Part shown: positions 46,660 to 58,829 of the stretch, in pieces | Layout: each line of letters starts with the position of its first letter | Position numbering within the stretch: position 1 is the stretch's first letter | Source: Panulirus ornatus | Lineage: Eukaryota; Arthropoda; Malacostraca; Decapoda; Palinuridae | DNA: 64,000 nt | Reading direction: 5' to 3' | Assembly (NCBI RefSeq): GCF_036320965.1 | Contig: NC_092251.1 | Coordinates: forward strand, 5,518,501 to 5,582,500 | Notes under the pieces: model-generated | Told to the model about the DNA's origin: nothing | What the model saw: the letters and a program-made list of their open reading frames with translations, nothing else | The model's database searches: none | Program-made: the position numbers and the translations under genes

Positions 46660-48540
46660 TCTGGACCTTGCCGCAGCCCAAGACTCGGTAACCAAGGTTA
46701 ATCAGACAGCCAGCCAACTCTCCATACCACAACCTTCCTGGTACCGAGACGAGGTCGTACCATCAACGTTAGACGAAAGGGCCACATCATCATCGAGAAC
46801 CCTCCCGCAACAGAGGAGCCCACTCTGCCCTGCTCCTGCGCGCAGCGCAACCCCGAAGCCTCAGGGGACCACATCAGAGAAGGTCCTGGGGGTTGTATAT
46901 AACACTGTAGCACATACCATGTGTTGTTCAAAGAGGTACACATTCTGGCTAGCAGAGAACGCTACAGGTAAGCGTTTAGCCAAGGGGCTGTATTGGCAAC
47001 CAGCCACGGCATCTTTATAGGAACGGCTGGAATGTATCGGTCCTCAGGACGTGATACATATTTCAGTATTTGTTGTGCTCGGCCCTACAGACGTGTGGAT
47101 TCCACCATTTCAAACGCCACCAGTATAAATATCGAGTACCATTTGTTTCACTCGATCCCAAAGACAGGTGGATTTCACCATTTCAAACGCGAGCTGTGCA
47201 AATATCGAGTTTAAATACTACGTATCTCAAAAACACATCGTCAAACACGAATGCAGATGGTTTGAAATTAATTCCCCGTGGTATAAAAAATTCTTCATAG
47301 GGATCTCCAGATATACAAAAATGTGCGTTACTGGGGTCTTAAACCCCGCTATACGTCCATACGTGTTGCTCTATGAATATTTCACAAGCCTCACATATTG
47401 GAGACAGAGCGCAGAGTGGGAATTCCAGGTCCCCGTGCACAAGGGCCCTGTACAAACATGTCTTCCCAAATTAGGACAAACACTCTCTTAACTCCTTGTG
47501 TCTCGGCGTTATATAATCCGAGCGGCCGACCCTCTCTCGCCGTGCCCTGGGGGCCGCCTGTGTCACGCGGACCACAACAATGACATCATTATTCACTCCG
47601 CCACGACACTGGTGGGCGGGCGATGGCGACGCCCCCCCTCCAGGTCGCTGTTTGAGTCCTCCCGCCATAACAGGTTTGGGCGCCGGACGACCGTGACGCC
47701 CCCTTCACACACCACCCTCCCCTTACCACCCTCACTCACCCTAACCACCACCATGACTGGTGGGCAGGATACTCTCCCCTAAACAGCTAGGGCACCACAC
47801 CTTACGTCATCCAAGTCAGTAAAACGGAGACGTAAACTGGTACTGCCAAGGGGTGGTAAGGAGGCACCTCCGCTGGCTACTCCAAGACAACCAGCTGTGG
47901 CAGCGGGTGGGATCCACTGTGTCGCATTTACCCACGACGAATTAGTGGATGTAAATGAGACGAAGGGGACGTCCCACACGCCACGCCACGAAGGGCTGTT
48001 CCACCCACCAAAAAAGCCTTGCTTGAATCGAACAGCACTTCACTCTCGCCCTCCCAGCGTGCATACCCTGGTGAATATGGCTTATTATCATTAGCAACAT
48101 GATTATCATTATCATTTTTTTTCCTGCGAGGTAAAGGAGAAAGACAGACTGGCGACGAGCCCAGGCTGGCATGATCATATGCGGCAGCGGAGCGAAAAAA
48201 AGAAGACAACTTATTTCAGGTGTCTGGCAATAGGTCTTTGCGTCGGCAGAAGTGCTCCTGTCACGCGCTGTCCTAACACGGACCAGGCGACGGAGCCCCT
48301 CACACACAGATCGACGGTGAGGTTACGAGGCATAACACAAGGCGAGGAAGTTCAGGACTCATTATCATCTGACAACGAAGCAGCCAGAACCCCCCTAAGT
48401 GTTCCAGCCACGGTAACGTAACACGGAGTGACAAAGATGTTGCCAAAGTGGCCAGGAAGGTGGACGGAACATAACCACTACCCTAAAAGAAACGAAGTTA
48501 GTATGGGTGGTGGAATCCTGGTGGACTGGTTGAAGTTCCT
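46660..48540. other. No gene seen
   Basis: Short unrelated frames. A local duplication near 47090-47210 repeats a GTGGATT(Y)CACCATTTCAAACG motif. Confidence 0.35.
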
Positions 48541-48544
48541 CACC

Positions 48545-49140
48545 GCCACCACCATTACCACCACCACCAGCACGACCACAACCACTCACATGATCAACCA
48601 CCATAATCAACCATCCACACACAGTCTACCAATACCATTGATAGTTACCCACTCATTACCACAACTGATGCCTCTACATCACCACTACCAGCTACCACCA
48701 CTACCAACTACCAACACTACCAGCTACCACCACTACCAACTACCAACACTACCAGTTACCACCACTACTATCAGTACCAACTACCACCACGACAAGCTAC
48801 CACAACTACCATCACGACCAACTCTACCAACTACCACCTCTATCAGCTACCATCACTACTATCACTACCATCACTACCAACTACCACCACTACCAGCTAC
48901 CACAACTACTATCAATATCAACACTACCAACTACCACCACTACGATCACTACCAACATTACCAACTACCACCACTACCCACATCAGGAACGAACAGCTAC
49001 CACCACCACAGGTGCTACCTACAACTACCATACGCCATCCCTCACCACCAGAGCCACTACCCGCGCCACCAGTGCCACTACCCTCACCACCAGTGCCACT
49101 ATCGCCCTCACCACGAGCGTCACCACTACCGAGGAGGGCC
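48545..49140. repeat. CCA/CTAC-rich minisatellite
   Basis: Degenerate units such as CTACCACCACTACCAACTAC. The 260-codon Thr/His/Tyr/Pro frame across it is compositional. Confidence 0.85.
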
Positions 49141-49312
49141 ACCAATAACCATCGACCACGGGGAAGGAAAGGGCAAAGTTCACATGCCAACATTCTTCAC
49201 ATACACCTGAGGCACTGTTTCCTGAACGTCCCTCTCCCCACCCCAGCCACAATCCATCATGGCGTGGGTGCTGCCTTCACTCACACACCCACCAAACATT
49301 ACAGGTGAAGAA

Positions 49313-49314
<2 letters not shown>

Positions 49315-49393
<79 letters not shown>
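49315..49393. repeat. (CA)n microsatellite
   Basis: About 39 CA units. Confidence 0.95.
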
Positions 49394-49395
<2 letters not shown>

Positions 49396-49490
49396 AAGAA
49401 AAGGATAGTTCAAAAAGTTCTACGATAAAAGAGTTCACGAGTTTAAAACTCCCTCCCCGCACAGTACAAACAGATGATAATAGATAAGTA

Positions 49491-49493
<3 letters not shown>

Positions 49494-49549
<56 letters not shown>
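49494..49549. repeat. (CA)n microsatellite
   Basis: About 28 CA units. Confidence 0.95.
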
Positions 49550-49559
49550 CCCCCAGCCC

Positions 49560-49916
49560 TGTGGCCTCAACAGGCCAGGACGCCTCCCCTCCTCCCTCGC
49601 CCTACGTCCTGCTGCTAGGAAGACTTGACCCCCTTCCTCCACGTCTCCTTAAGCCTCCTGCACCACAGATCCTGCTCACTGGGAATCCAGTAGCATTAGT
49701 CTTGCAGATAAAAGACTCTCCCGCCCTCTGATCCCTTTCCCATGTCTCCCGAAGCCTCCTTTGTTTTATCCTTGTCCCCCTGGAGGGAGTCAAGGGCGCC
49801 CCCTCCGCCCGAGTCGCTCGTCGGGCCACCTCCGTGCGTGTGGGGGTGTTCGCCTCACTCTTATCCCGTCTGGGTATCGGGTCGTCGCGTTATATGGGGG
49901 AGGGTGTTCGCTAGCC

Positions 49917-49951
<35 letters not shown>

Positions 49952-50856
49952 GAGGGGTCGTCCGCTTTTGTGTTTCTTGGGAGGGTCGTCAGGTTTCGTG
50001 TGTGTGTGGGAGGTCGGGGTCGGGGTTTTCGTCATTTTGCATAAAGGGAGTCAAGTTTTAGTCCTGGGGTTCGTTAGGTTTACCGTTGGGGTCGTCAGGT
50101 CTGATGTGGGGTCGTCAGGAACCGTAAAATGGACCAATTCATGTCACACACACGCACACGCACACACACAAACACACACTGTAGCCAGAAAACACAAACA
50201 TAAAATGTCAGGGGTGAAGCTACGGACAGGCTGCTCATTTACCATGTGTATGAATCACTTTACAGTTTCCAGGGATCATTTCCACATGCCTGTGCAATAT
50301 TTACAGACATCTTCCAGGGTGTTTGGCACACTATGTTACCCAACGTTGAGAATCAAACACGGGAGTTCCACAAGGCTGTATTTCGACATGGGAGACTACG
50401 ACACTGCTGTATTTCAACACGGGAGACTACAACACCGCTGTATTTCAACATGGAAGGCTACACAGTACTGCTGTATGCCAACGCTGGAGTCTTACAACGT
50501 TACATGAGTCCAATCTGGTCCTCTCCACGGTACAACGCGCCTTCCGTGGGAGCTACAGCAGCAGAAAAAAGCTCGAGTAAGTATATCTTATGTACTTACT
50601 GTAGTCAGCAGAGATACAGTTCCTCTACAGGAATTCGAGCACCGATCTATCTATCTATCAGTCTATCTCTCTATCTGTCTGCCTTTCTGTCTCTCTGTCT
50701 ATCACAACGGAGCCGTCAGTTCGTTATCTACATTCGTCACAAACCTTATCCATAACGCCTCAACGCCTCCCGGCAACACAACCGACGTGACCCGGCTTTA
50801 CAAGGGAACCGTCTCCATATTTACCCGGCAGCCGGCTGTGACGGTCCCCCATCCCC

Positions 50857-50890
<34 letters not shown>

Positions 50891-51134
50891 GAGCACCACA
50901 GCACTACACCCGTCAACATGATCCCCCGCCCCTCACCGCGCCACCACGGGTCATCATGTTCATGACGTCATCATGAATGAAGTCATCTGTGCCAAAGACA
51001 CTCACTCGACTGGTAAACAGAGCGAAGTCAAGAGACCGTGAACCGATTACCTGAAGGGCTGAGTGACGAGATAATGGGATGGTTATGCACACGACCTGGT
51101 AATTGAGAAGCTAAATTAATTAGATATATGACCC

Positions 51135-51170
<36 letters not shown>

Positions 51171-51240
51171 GACAGGCCTATGACCCCCGCGCCTTATCTC
51201 TCATGATAAGCCCATGAGACAATCTCTCTTACGTATGATC
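49560..51240. other. No gene seen; small repeats
   Basis: (GT)n at 49919-49948; three TGTATTTCRACAYGGGAGACTA-like units of about 31 bp at 50370-50460; (CT)n at 51138-51168. No supported exon. Confidence 0.4.
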
Positions 51241-51299
51241 TCTCTCTTTTCGTCTATTCCCCAAGGGTCTAGAGACAATCTCTCACCCATAGTCACTCC

Positions 51300-51755
51300 C
51301 ACACCTACCCCTAGGGTCTAGAGACGATCTCTCCCACATGGTCTCTCCCATATATATCCCTAGGTCTAAGAGACAAATAGTCTCCCCAACACATACCCCC
51401 TCCCTCCCAGGGTCTAGAGACAATCTCTCCCACATATGGTCTCTTCCACACGTACCATCAGCGTCTCTCCCACACATTCCCCCAGGGTTCTGGAGACAGT
51501 CTCTCCCATGTATGGTCTCTTCCACACGTACCATCAGGGTCTCTCCCACACATTCCTCCAGGGTTCTGGAGACAGTCTCTCCCATGTATGGTCTCTTCCA
51601 CACGTACCATCAGGGTCTCTCCCACACATTCCTCCAGGGTTCTGGAGACAGTCTCTCCCATGTATGGTCTCTTCCACACATACCATCAGGGTCTCTCCCA
51701 CACATTCCCCCAAGGTTCTGGAGACAGTCCTACCTCCCACGTATGGTCTCCCCCC
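51300..51755. repeat. 76-bp minisatellite, about 4.5 regular copies plus degenerate flank
   Basis: GGTCTCTTCCACACGTACCA recurs at 51438, 51514, 51590 and 51666, exactly 76 apart. Degenerate copies extend to about 51300. Confidence 0.95.
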
Positions 51756-51853
51756 AGCCAGGCCCCCAGGCTCTGTGAGGGATAATCTGTCTTTACCAAC
51801 GGTGTTCACAATGCCAGCCACCTCCGCGGTTGTAGCAATCAAAAGGACACACG

Positions 51854-51856
<3 letters not shown>

Positions 51857-51914
<58 letters not shown>
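51857..51914. repeat. (CT)n microsatellite
   Basis: About 29 CT units. Confidence 0.95.
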
Positions 51915-51917
<3 letters not shown>

Positions 51918-51993
51918 TCTGTAAATCGTTTGTGATATCAGCTTTATGTGAGTCATCTTTCTCATCAACTGGGAATAAAAGAGTGAGTAATTG

Positions 51994-51996
<3 letters not shown>

Positions 51997-52075
<79 letters not shown>
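51997..52075. repeat. (TA)n microsatellite
   Basis: About 39 TA units. Confidence 0.95.
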
Positions 52076-52080
<5 letters not shown>

Positions 52081-52138
52081 ACACTAATGACTAATGGTAA
52101 TAATGACGATAATAAAAACGTAGAGGCAAACAACAAAG

Positions 52139-52203
52139 AATAATAATAATAATAATAGAAATAATGATAATAATAATAACAATAATGATAATATTAATAA
52201 CAC

Positions 52204-52267
<64 letters not shown>
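52139..52267. repeat. (AAT)n microsatellite
   Basis: Impure AAT tract, pure from about 52205. Confidence 0.95.
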
Positions 52268-52268
<1 letters not shown>

Positions 52269-52784
52269 TAATATCAAAAGCCGGTTTTATAAATGTGTGT
52301 GTGTGTATGTGTGTGTGTGTGTGTGTGTGTGCACGTGCGTGCGTTTCCGCTCTTCATGACTGACATGCTGAGCGTGACTGACGCGCCGTGCATGACCGGT
52401 CTATACCGTACATGACTGGCCGCCTTCCCCCCCCCCCCCCCCCCACATGAGTGTACGACATCTCGTGTCTTTTTTTTATGTTCGTTTTCTCCCCCCCCCC
52501 CCCTACCCACCCACCCACCCAAGGGATTAGCAAGCGATCATTACCTGGCTGTTGTGGTAGTATTGCGTCCTCCTCCCCCCGTCCCCAGTTCGAGACCTCT
52601 TGCCTCTCCCGCCGACCACACCTGCAGAGTCCATACCCCTCACACAGACCCCAGCCCCTTCCCACATCCTCACCCTTGGGCTGGTGTACAATCTCTCCCA
52701 CACTCGACACAGCCACTGACATAGCCTCATAAAATCATCATCGTTACCATTGTATCAATGTGTGTGTGCGGGGGGGAAGGGGGC

Positions 52785-53092
<308 letters not shown>

Positions 53093-53463
53093 TCTATTCA
53101 TTATACTTTTATCGATAATAATAAGGCCTCAATTAGGGCTTCAGTTACCCGTGCCGTCCCAGCTAACGTAAGAAAAATATAATAAAATTGTGACCACGCC
53201 ATGACCATGATATAAACAGAAAAAAATCACATACAACGCACTGTGACGATTCTGATTGAGTAGATGAACATGGCAGAGAATCAACGTACATTACAACTCA
53301 CGCACTCCACTTCAGTCTAGTTAAACCCACACACTGGCAGCGATCACACACACCTTATACTGAAGACCGGTGGTCAAACTTACGGTTTTTTTCTTTAGGC
53401 ACACCAAAAAGGGGTCATTACATCCTAATGGAATAGTAAGAGTAAGAACACTACTATCATTAC

Positions 53464-53607
53464 CTTCTTCGTGAAATACATACGAATAGCATACGAGACA
53501 CCAGTGAATACAGACGTGACGACATACAAGACCAAGAGAACCGGAGGCTCTCCTGGGAAAAGAACGTGGGACCTATGGATGACAGGACGATCAACGAACT
53601 CGCGCCT
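53464..53607 (-). CDS. Candidate exon of an unrecognised membrane protein
   Basis: On the minus strand, TTTGCTTCTATTCTCTACAG is a very good acceptor ending at 53608, and AAG|GTAATG is a fair donor at 53464/53463. The exon is 144 bases, phase 0 at both ends, and encodes 48 residues starting RREFVDRPVIHRS with a hydrophobic stretch LLVLYVVTSVFTGVSYAI. No family is recognised. A further open minus-strand segment directly upstream (about 53650-53860, with EKNACLTGAVFPLVF) is in another frame and may belong to the same gene or be a broken part of it. Confidence 0.3.
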
Positions 53608-54219
53608 CTGTAGAGAATAGAAGCAAATCCACACCTACCAACTTTCTGGAGGAGAAAAGTCCAATGATATCGCAACTGTTGGGGAGAAAACAGAACACTT
53701 CGATGAACACGAGAGGAAATACGGCCCCCGTGAGACAGGCGTTCTTCTCTATAACAACACTGGCGTCTTTAGCGAATGCCAGGTCACGGTGGAGCACCGA
53801 GCAGCACTTCTGTAAATCTGAAGATCTTCTCCTAACCGCCAGAGCGATCCTGCAGGCAAAATAAAAGCCTAGAGCACGACAGCACGACCCTTGACGTTTA
53901 GCTATCGCTCGACAGCCTCGTCGTGCGTCATCTTAAGTATCCTCTGTCATCTAATGCTATCATCAGTGGAGGTAAAGTAGGACAGTGGAGTGGATAATCC
54001 TACTTTGAACCGGAGTCTTCAGCTCTCTAACATATCTAAGCTGTCCATCTCTGCCAGGACGCGGGACAAAGGCGTCGATAACGGAAGTGTTGGAGGGGAA
54101 GCGTTGTGCAGCGCCGCCGTGCAGGTGTGAAGTGTACGACAGGACTACAGGTGTGTGTGTGTGTGTGTGAGGGTGTGTAGCGCCGCCGTGCAGGTGTGAA
54201 GTGTCGGCCGTGACGTCAG

Positions 54220-54252
<33 letters not shown>

Positions 54253-54295
54253 GTAGGAAGGTGAGGGGCAGGGGGGTGTAGGGGCGACCGGGCGA

Positions 54296-54350
54296 GGAGG
54301 AGGAGGAGGAGGAGGAGGAGGAGGAGGAGGTGGTGGTGGTGGTGTGTGGC
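54296..54350. repeat. (GGA)n-(GGT)n trinucleotide tract
   Basis: About eleven GGA units, then five GGT units, in a CpG- and G-rich region. Confidence 0.9.
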
Positions 54351-54834
54351 GGTGGTGGTGGTGTGTGGTGCCGGGCAGCGAGCGGGTCGGTGTGTGTGTG
54401 TTTGTGAGCCACACTGTCGGAGCCAGCCAGGAGCGCCCCGCGCCCTCCCGCCACACAGATCCCGACTCCTCCTTCAGGAGAAACTTTTAGACGCGACCCT
54501 GTTAGTGCCACAATGGAGGACCGTCCGTCTCATACAGAGAAATTTACCTCACACGGGGATTAACGGGAGAGAGAGTGGATTGTGCACGACCATGAGTGAT
54601 AGATGCGACCTGTAGAGGAGGTACCGTGTGAATAATCAGCCAGTGAAGAGGGCCGAGTGTGTGCGGGTAAGGAGGTCCTCCACCCGCAGATGGAGCGCCA
54701 CATCGGAAGCCCACCACCTCGCTAAAGGCGGCAGGTGAGTCACCCTCGTACTCTTGACTCTGGTCAGGTCTAATAGGAGAGGGGGGGGGGGGGAAATGGA
54801 GGTTAGAGACGGGGAGGGGGGGAGGTGTAGTACC

Positions 54835-55110
54835 ATCGTATGCATAGGTTATGGTACACAGAGGGGAACGTGTGTTACCATTACATGGCTAGGTTAAGGT
54901 ACACAGAAGGGGAACGTGTGGTACCATCACATGGCTAGGTCATGGTACACAGAGGGGGACGTGTGGTACCATCACATGGCTAGGTTATGGTACACAGAGG
55001 GGAACGTGTGGTACCATCACATGGCTAGGTTATGGTACACAGAGGGGGACTGGTGGTACCACCATATGGCTGGGCGTTGGCGCACAGAGGACGTGTGTGG
55101 TGCCGTCACA
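54835..55110. repeat. 45-bp minisatellite, about six copies
   Basis: GTACCATCACATGGCTAGGT followed by TATGGTACACAGAGGGGAACGTGTG recurs at 54921, 54966 and 55011, with diverged copies on each side. Confidence 0.95.
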
Positions 55111-56610
55111 TGACGGGTTAAGTGTTATATGGGTAGGTGGAATTCGTCCCTCCACCCACTACCTGGGTGTTAATAAGGGTGGAGGTGCGGATAGCCGGTG
55201 AGGGAGAGTATAGGGGAGAGGATGGGGTGTACATTCCCAACCTTTCCCTCTTCAAAGGTAAGGAGCAGAGATGATGAGATGGTGGGGGGGAGGGGCTGGA
55301 AGAGTGACGAAGAGGGCCCTCTTCCCTCTACCCCAGATTGCGCCTGAGGGGCGGGGGGTAAGTAAGCAGGAAGGAAACACGTCCTGGGGTGCCAGTATAC
55401 ATGGCAGTGTCTTGTGTCGGTAGGGAGCGTCACCCGTTCCCTCTCCGTGGATGAATGTGTCTTTAAACAGACCATATCGCAAGTCCACGATACCACACAC
55501 TGCCGAACCTGACAACATCCGTTAAGATATCTGCCCATGTATAACCTATGCATATGTAATGCACAGGCTATGTACACAATGTATATACAACACACACTGA
55601 ACTATTCAGCCATGTATACCGAGGTGTGGGTACGAATAACACCACTGTGAAAATCCACTGTAATGGCAAGGAGAACGCCTCCACCTGCAAACATATTACG
55701 CACACGAACGCAGCTCCTCACTGAGTCCGTGCATGCAATTATTTGCAAGCATACACGAATACAAACACGGGAAAATCAGTAGAAAAAAAAAAGAAACAGG
55801 CACACACAAGCGTGCAAGACGAATCACAAAGGACACATGCAGAGCTCTTGGGCAGCGGGGCGGGGGTCGACGAGGAGAAATCCTCCCTCTAGAAAGTTTG
55901 GACATATCAGGCCGTAGGGGGAAGCACTAGTGGTAGCAAGTCCTTTAGAACCTGGTCTATAGATATCGCCAGCACCTAGCGCTAAAGCGCTACACTAGAA
56001 TATCGCTTCACGTAGATATGGGCTCTGATTAAGACACTAAGACTAAAATAGCGCTTCACGCACGTATAGGGTCTGATTATGGGCGAGAGATGGCAAATCG
56101 TATGGGCAACACTCCTCGACCAGCCACCATAAAGAGGCCCGTTTGTGAGGGGTAGGCGAAGGCGAGTTGATGCGTGCCGAGTTATGGGAAGGATTAGATC
56201 AAAAGATACCATCAACTTCGGGCGATCTCTCCTCCGTCAGTTTCCTGGCGCAGGGGATGCCCTTACGGAGGACAGAACACACGTGAAGCCCAGAGGGACA
56301 AGGGTGGTTCATGACACTCGGCATGGGACGACAGCGCGAAGGTCGGATGACAACGAATAATTTGCTGGCGACGTTCCCTTCAACCCAGTAGTAGCAGCAG
56401 CGGGCAAAAGCAGGAGCAGGAGGCAGGAGCGGACAGCAGGACAACTGGCCGACGACACTTCAGCAGTGGGCGTGAATAATACAGATAGAGCCAAGGTCAC
56501 ACCACCCACACACCTGATAGGTCACACCGGAAGGAGAGGAGGAAAAACACCGCTCTCGTGCCCCCGATGGCAGGGTGCCGAGGCGTACACCACCTGTGGT
56601 ACACCTGCAT
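55111..56610. other. No gene seen
   Basis: Short frames only. A duplicated TAGCGCTTCACG motif lies near 56000-56060. Confidence 0.4.
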
Positions 56611-56614
56611 CAAG

Positions 56615-56948
56615 ACGGTGCGACTCTTGAGCACGACGGTACGGTCCTTGAGCACGACGGTACGGCCCTTGAGCGCGACGGTACGGCCCTTGAGCACGAC
56701 CGTACGACTCTTAAGCACAACGGTACGACCCTTGAACACGATTGTGCGACCCTTAGGTATGAAGACTTGGCCTTAGGTTTAAGTGCTGGGCAGTAGTAAC
56801 CCAGAAAAAAATCGCATGGACCGTGCTCATGGGTCGAAAAGTCGTGCTCAAAGGTCGTACTGTCGTGCCCGAGGGTCGTAACGTCGTGCTCAAGGATCGT
56901 AACGTCGTGCTCAAAGGTCGTACCGTCGTGCTCAAGCGTCGCATTGGC
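56615..56948. repeat. Fold-back-like inverted array of the 21-bp family, copy 2
   Basis: The left arm (56615-56755) has about six 21-bp units of type GAGCACGACGGTACGGYCCTT. The right arm (56826-56948) has about five units of the reverse complement, GGTCGTAMCGTCGTGCTCAA. The spacer is about 70 bp. The arms would pair into a long stem. Confidence 0.75.
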
Positions 56949-57039
56949 ATCCACAAGGACCGCACCCTTCATAGAACTCTTTGGAGAAGAGCTCTTACTG
57001 TTGACTCTTTTGGGTGTAGTGTTTCGTGAGCCCTCAGCA

Positions 57040-57290
57040 ATATCTCTGGGGAGCAGCACTGCTGTAAGATCTACTGGCACTCTCTGGGGAGCAGCAATGC
57101 TGTAAGATCTACTGGCACTCTCTGGGGGAGCAGCTCTGCTTTAAGATCTACTGGCACTCTCTGGGGAGCAGCTCTGCTATTAGATCTAGTAGCACTCTCC
57201 GGGGAGCAGCGCTGCTGTAAGATTTACTGGCACTCTCTGGGAGCAGGTCTGCTGTAAGCTGTACAGGGGTGGTGTTTCGTGAGCCCTCGG
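57040..57290. repeat. 38-bp minisatellite, about six copies
   Basis: The unit is CTCTCTGGGGAGCAGCACTG followed by CTGTAAGATCTACTGGCA. GTTTCGTGAGCCCTC at 57020 and again at about 57276 suggests a higher-order duplication. Confidence 0.9.
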
Positions 57291-57689
57291 CATTCTCTTG
57301 AGATGAGCTGCCCTCCTGGCTCAACTGGGGGTGGCGAGCTGGAAGCCCGCAGAACTCTCTGGGGATGAGTTCTACTAGAGTAGCGTGTCGTAAGCCCAGG
57401 GAGCTCTTTGGGGAGGAGTTCTACCTGGCAGCGCGTCGGAAGTTAACAGAACTCTCTGAGGTACGCGCAACTTTGAACATTTCCCCTCACCACAGTGCCT
57501 CCCTCACAACCTCTAAACCCCGAAACTCTTTCATCTCATCTCCAGCAAAATGCAATTCCCTCCACCAATAACTCTTGTCTCGTCGATCCAATTGCCACAG
57601 GAGGGGACAGAATAACGTTCCAGTGTCTCAAAAGTTCCACGGGGCCTTACCCTCCTCCATGCCTGGAGAACCCAGCTCCAAAAGCTCCC

Positions 57690-57845
57690 CACTAAATGCC
57701 TTTAACTTCTCCGTGTCAGTCCCCCACACCCTTGCTAAATGCCCTTAACTCCTCTGTGTCAGTCCCCTACACCCTTGCTAAATGCCCTTAAATTCTCTCT
57801 GTCAGCCCTCCACACCTTTGTTAAATGCCCTTAACTTCTTTTGTG
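57690..57845. repeat. About 47-bp minisatellite, 3.5 copies
   Basis: The unit contains GCTAAATGCCCTTAACTCCT and CTGTGTCAGTCCCCYACACCC. Confidence 0.9.
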
Positions 57846-57896
57846 CCATATTGGTTTTGTGTTTGCACATATCAATAGCTATCAACAGTTTGATAT

Positions 57897-57897
<1 letters not shown>

Positions 57898-57975
<78 letters not shown>
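57898..57975. repeat. (CT)n microsatellite followed by (CTG)n
   Basis: About 38 CT units, then CCACC and six CTG units. Confidence 0.95.
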
Positions 57976-57976
<1 letters not shown>

Positions 57977-58829
57977 CCTGCTGCTGCTGCTGCTGCTCGT
58001 CACAGGCAACAAGCGTCCGGCCCTGGGAGGGTCTCATGGGCTACGGGGGTCAAAGCAATGCTTTCATGTGCCATGGAATTTGGGTCCACCAGTACACCTG
58101 CAGGATTGATTCCCATGCCTTGGTACTGCTGGTGTTGGTGGCGTGTTATCTGCAGTCACACAAAACTGGAAAGTCTGTCAGCAAGAGCCAAAACAAGGCA
58201 GGCTGGTTGATGCATCCTAGCCTCTCAGTTACGTAAACTCGTTCCTCGTTCAGTGTGGCTGGCTAGACGCTGTGGGAAGTGAGGTGTGAGTATGGTATGG
58301 ACTCCATGTAACCGATGCACATGCTGGGGCGTGGATCGCCTCCCTCCACCAACGTACTCTAGCGTCTACGATCAAACCATCAGTCGGTCGTGGACGGGTT
58401 TCAGTCCACCGTCATCCTCGACTCTTCCCTCCTTCCTATCCCCATGCGTAGTGATATATCCATTCATCTATTTGCTTAAATTTCCCACCCTCAACATTCT
58501 ATTTGCCGTGACGCGACGCTGTAGGGCAGGAGACTTGTGGTTCAAAGAGACTTCTGGCTTTGACGTTCGAAGTGTTTTTTCCCTTTTTTTCCTCCCCTCC
58601 CCCTTCACGTGAAGTATAACGTTACCAGAAGTGTGTGAGGAAATATGAGGCGTGTGTACCCGTTAGGGCGGCCTCATACCCTAGCCCTACCCCCACCTCA
58701 CAAACCACCACAGGAGTCACCAACAGAGGCAGTGGGAGGAGATGAGGGAACTCCTCTTCTTTTTTTTCAACTCAGGTATTACTCACCAACTCTTGATGGT
58801 GAGTAATGAGTGTCTGTAAGGTCACCTCA
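57976..58829. other. No supported gene
   Basis: An open plus frame to 58236 has non-repetitive composition but no recognised domain or splice pair. Confidence 0.3.

Noticed and set aside
45979..47020. Overlapping 238- and 260-codon frames on opposite strands
   Set aside because: They run through GT, GA and CA microsatellites; the non-repeat parts show no domain.
48428..49210. 260-codon Thr/His/Tyr/Pro frame
   Set aside because: Fully explained by the CCA/CTAC minisatellite.
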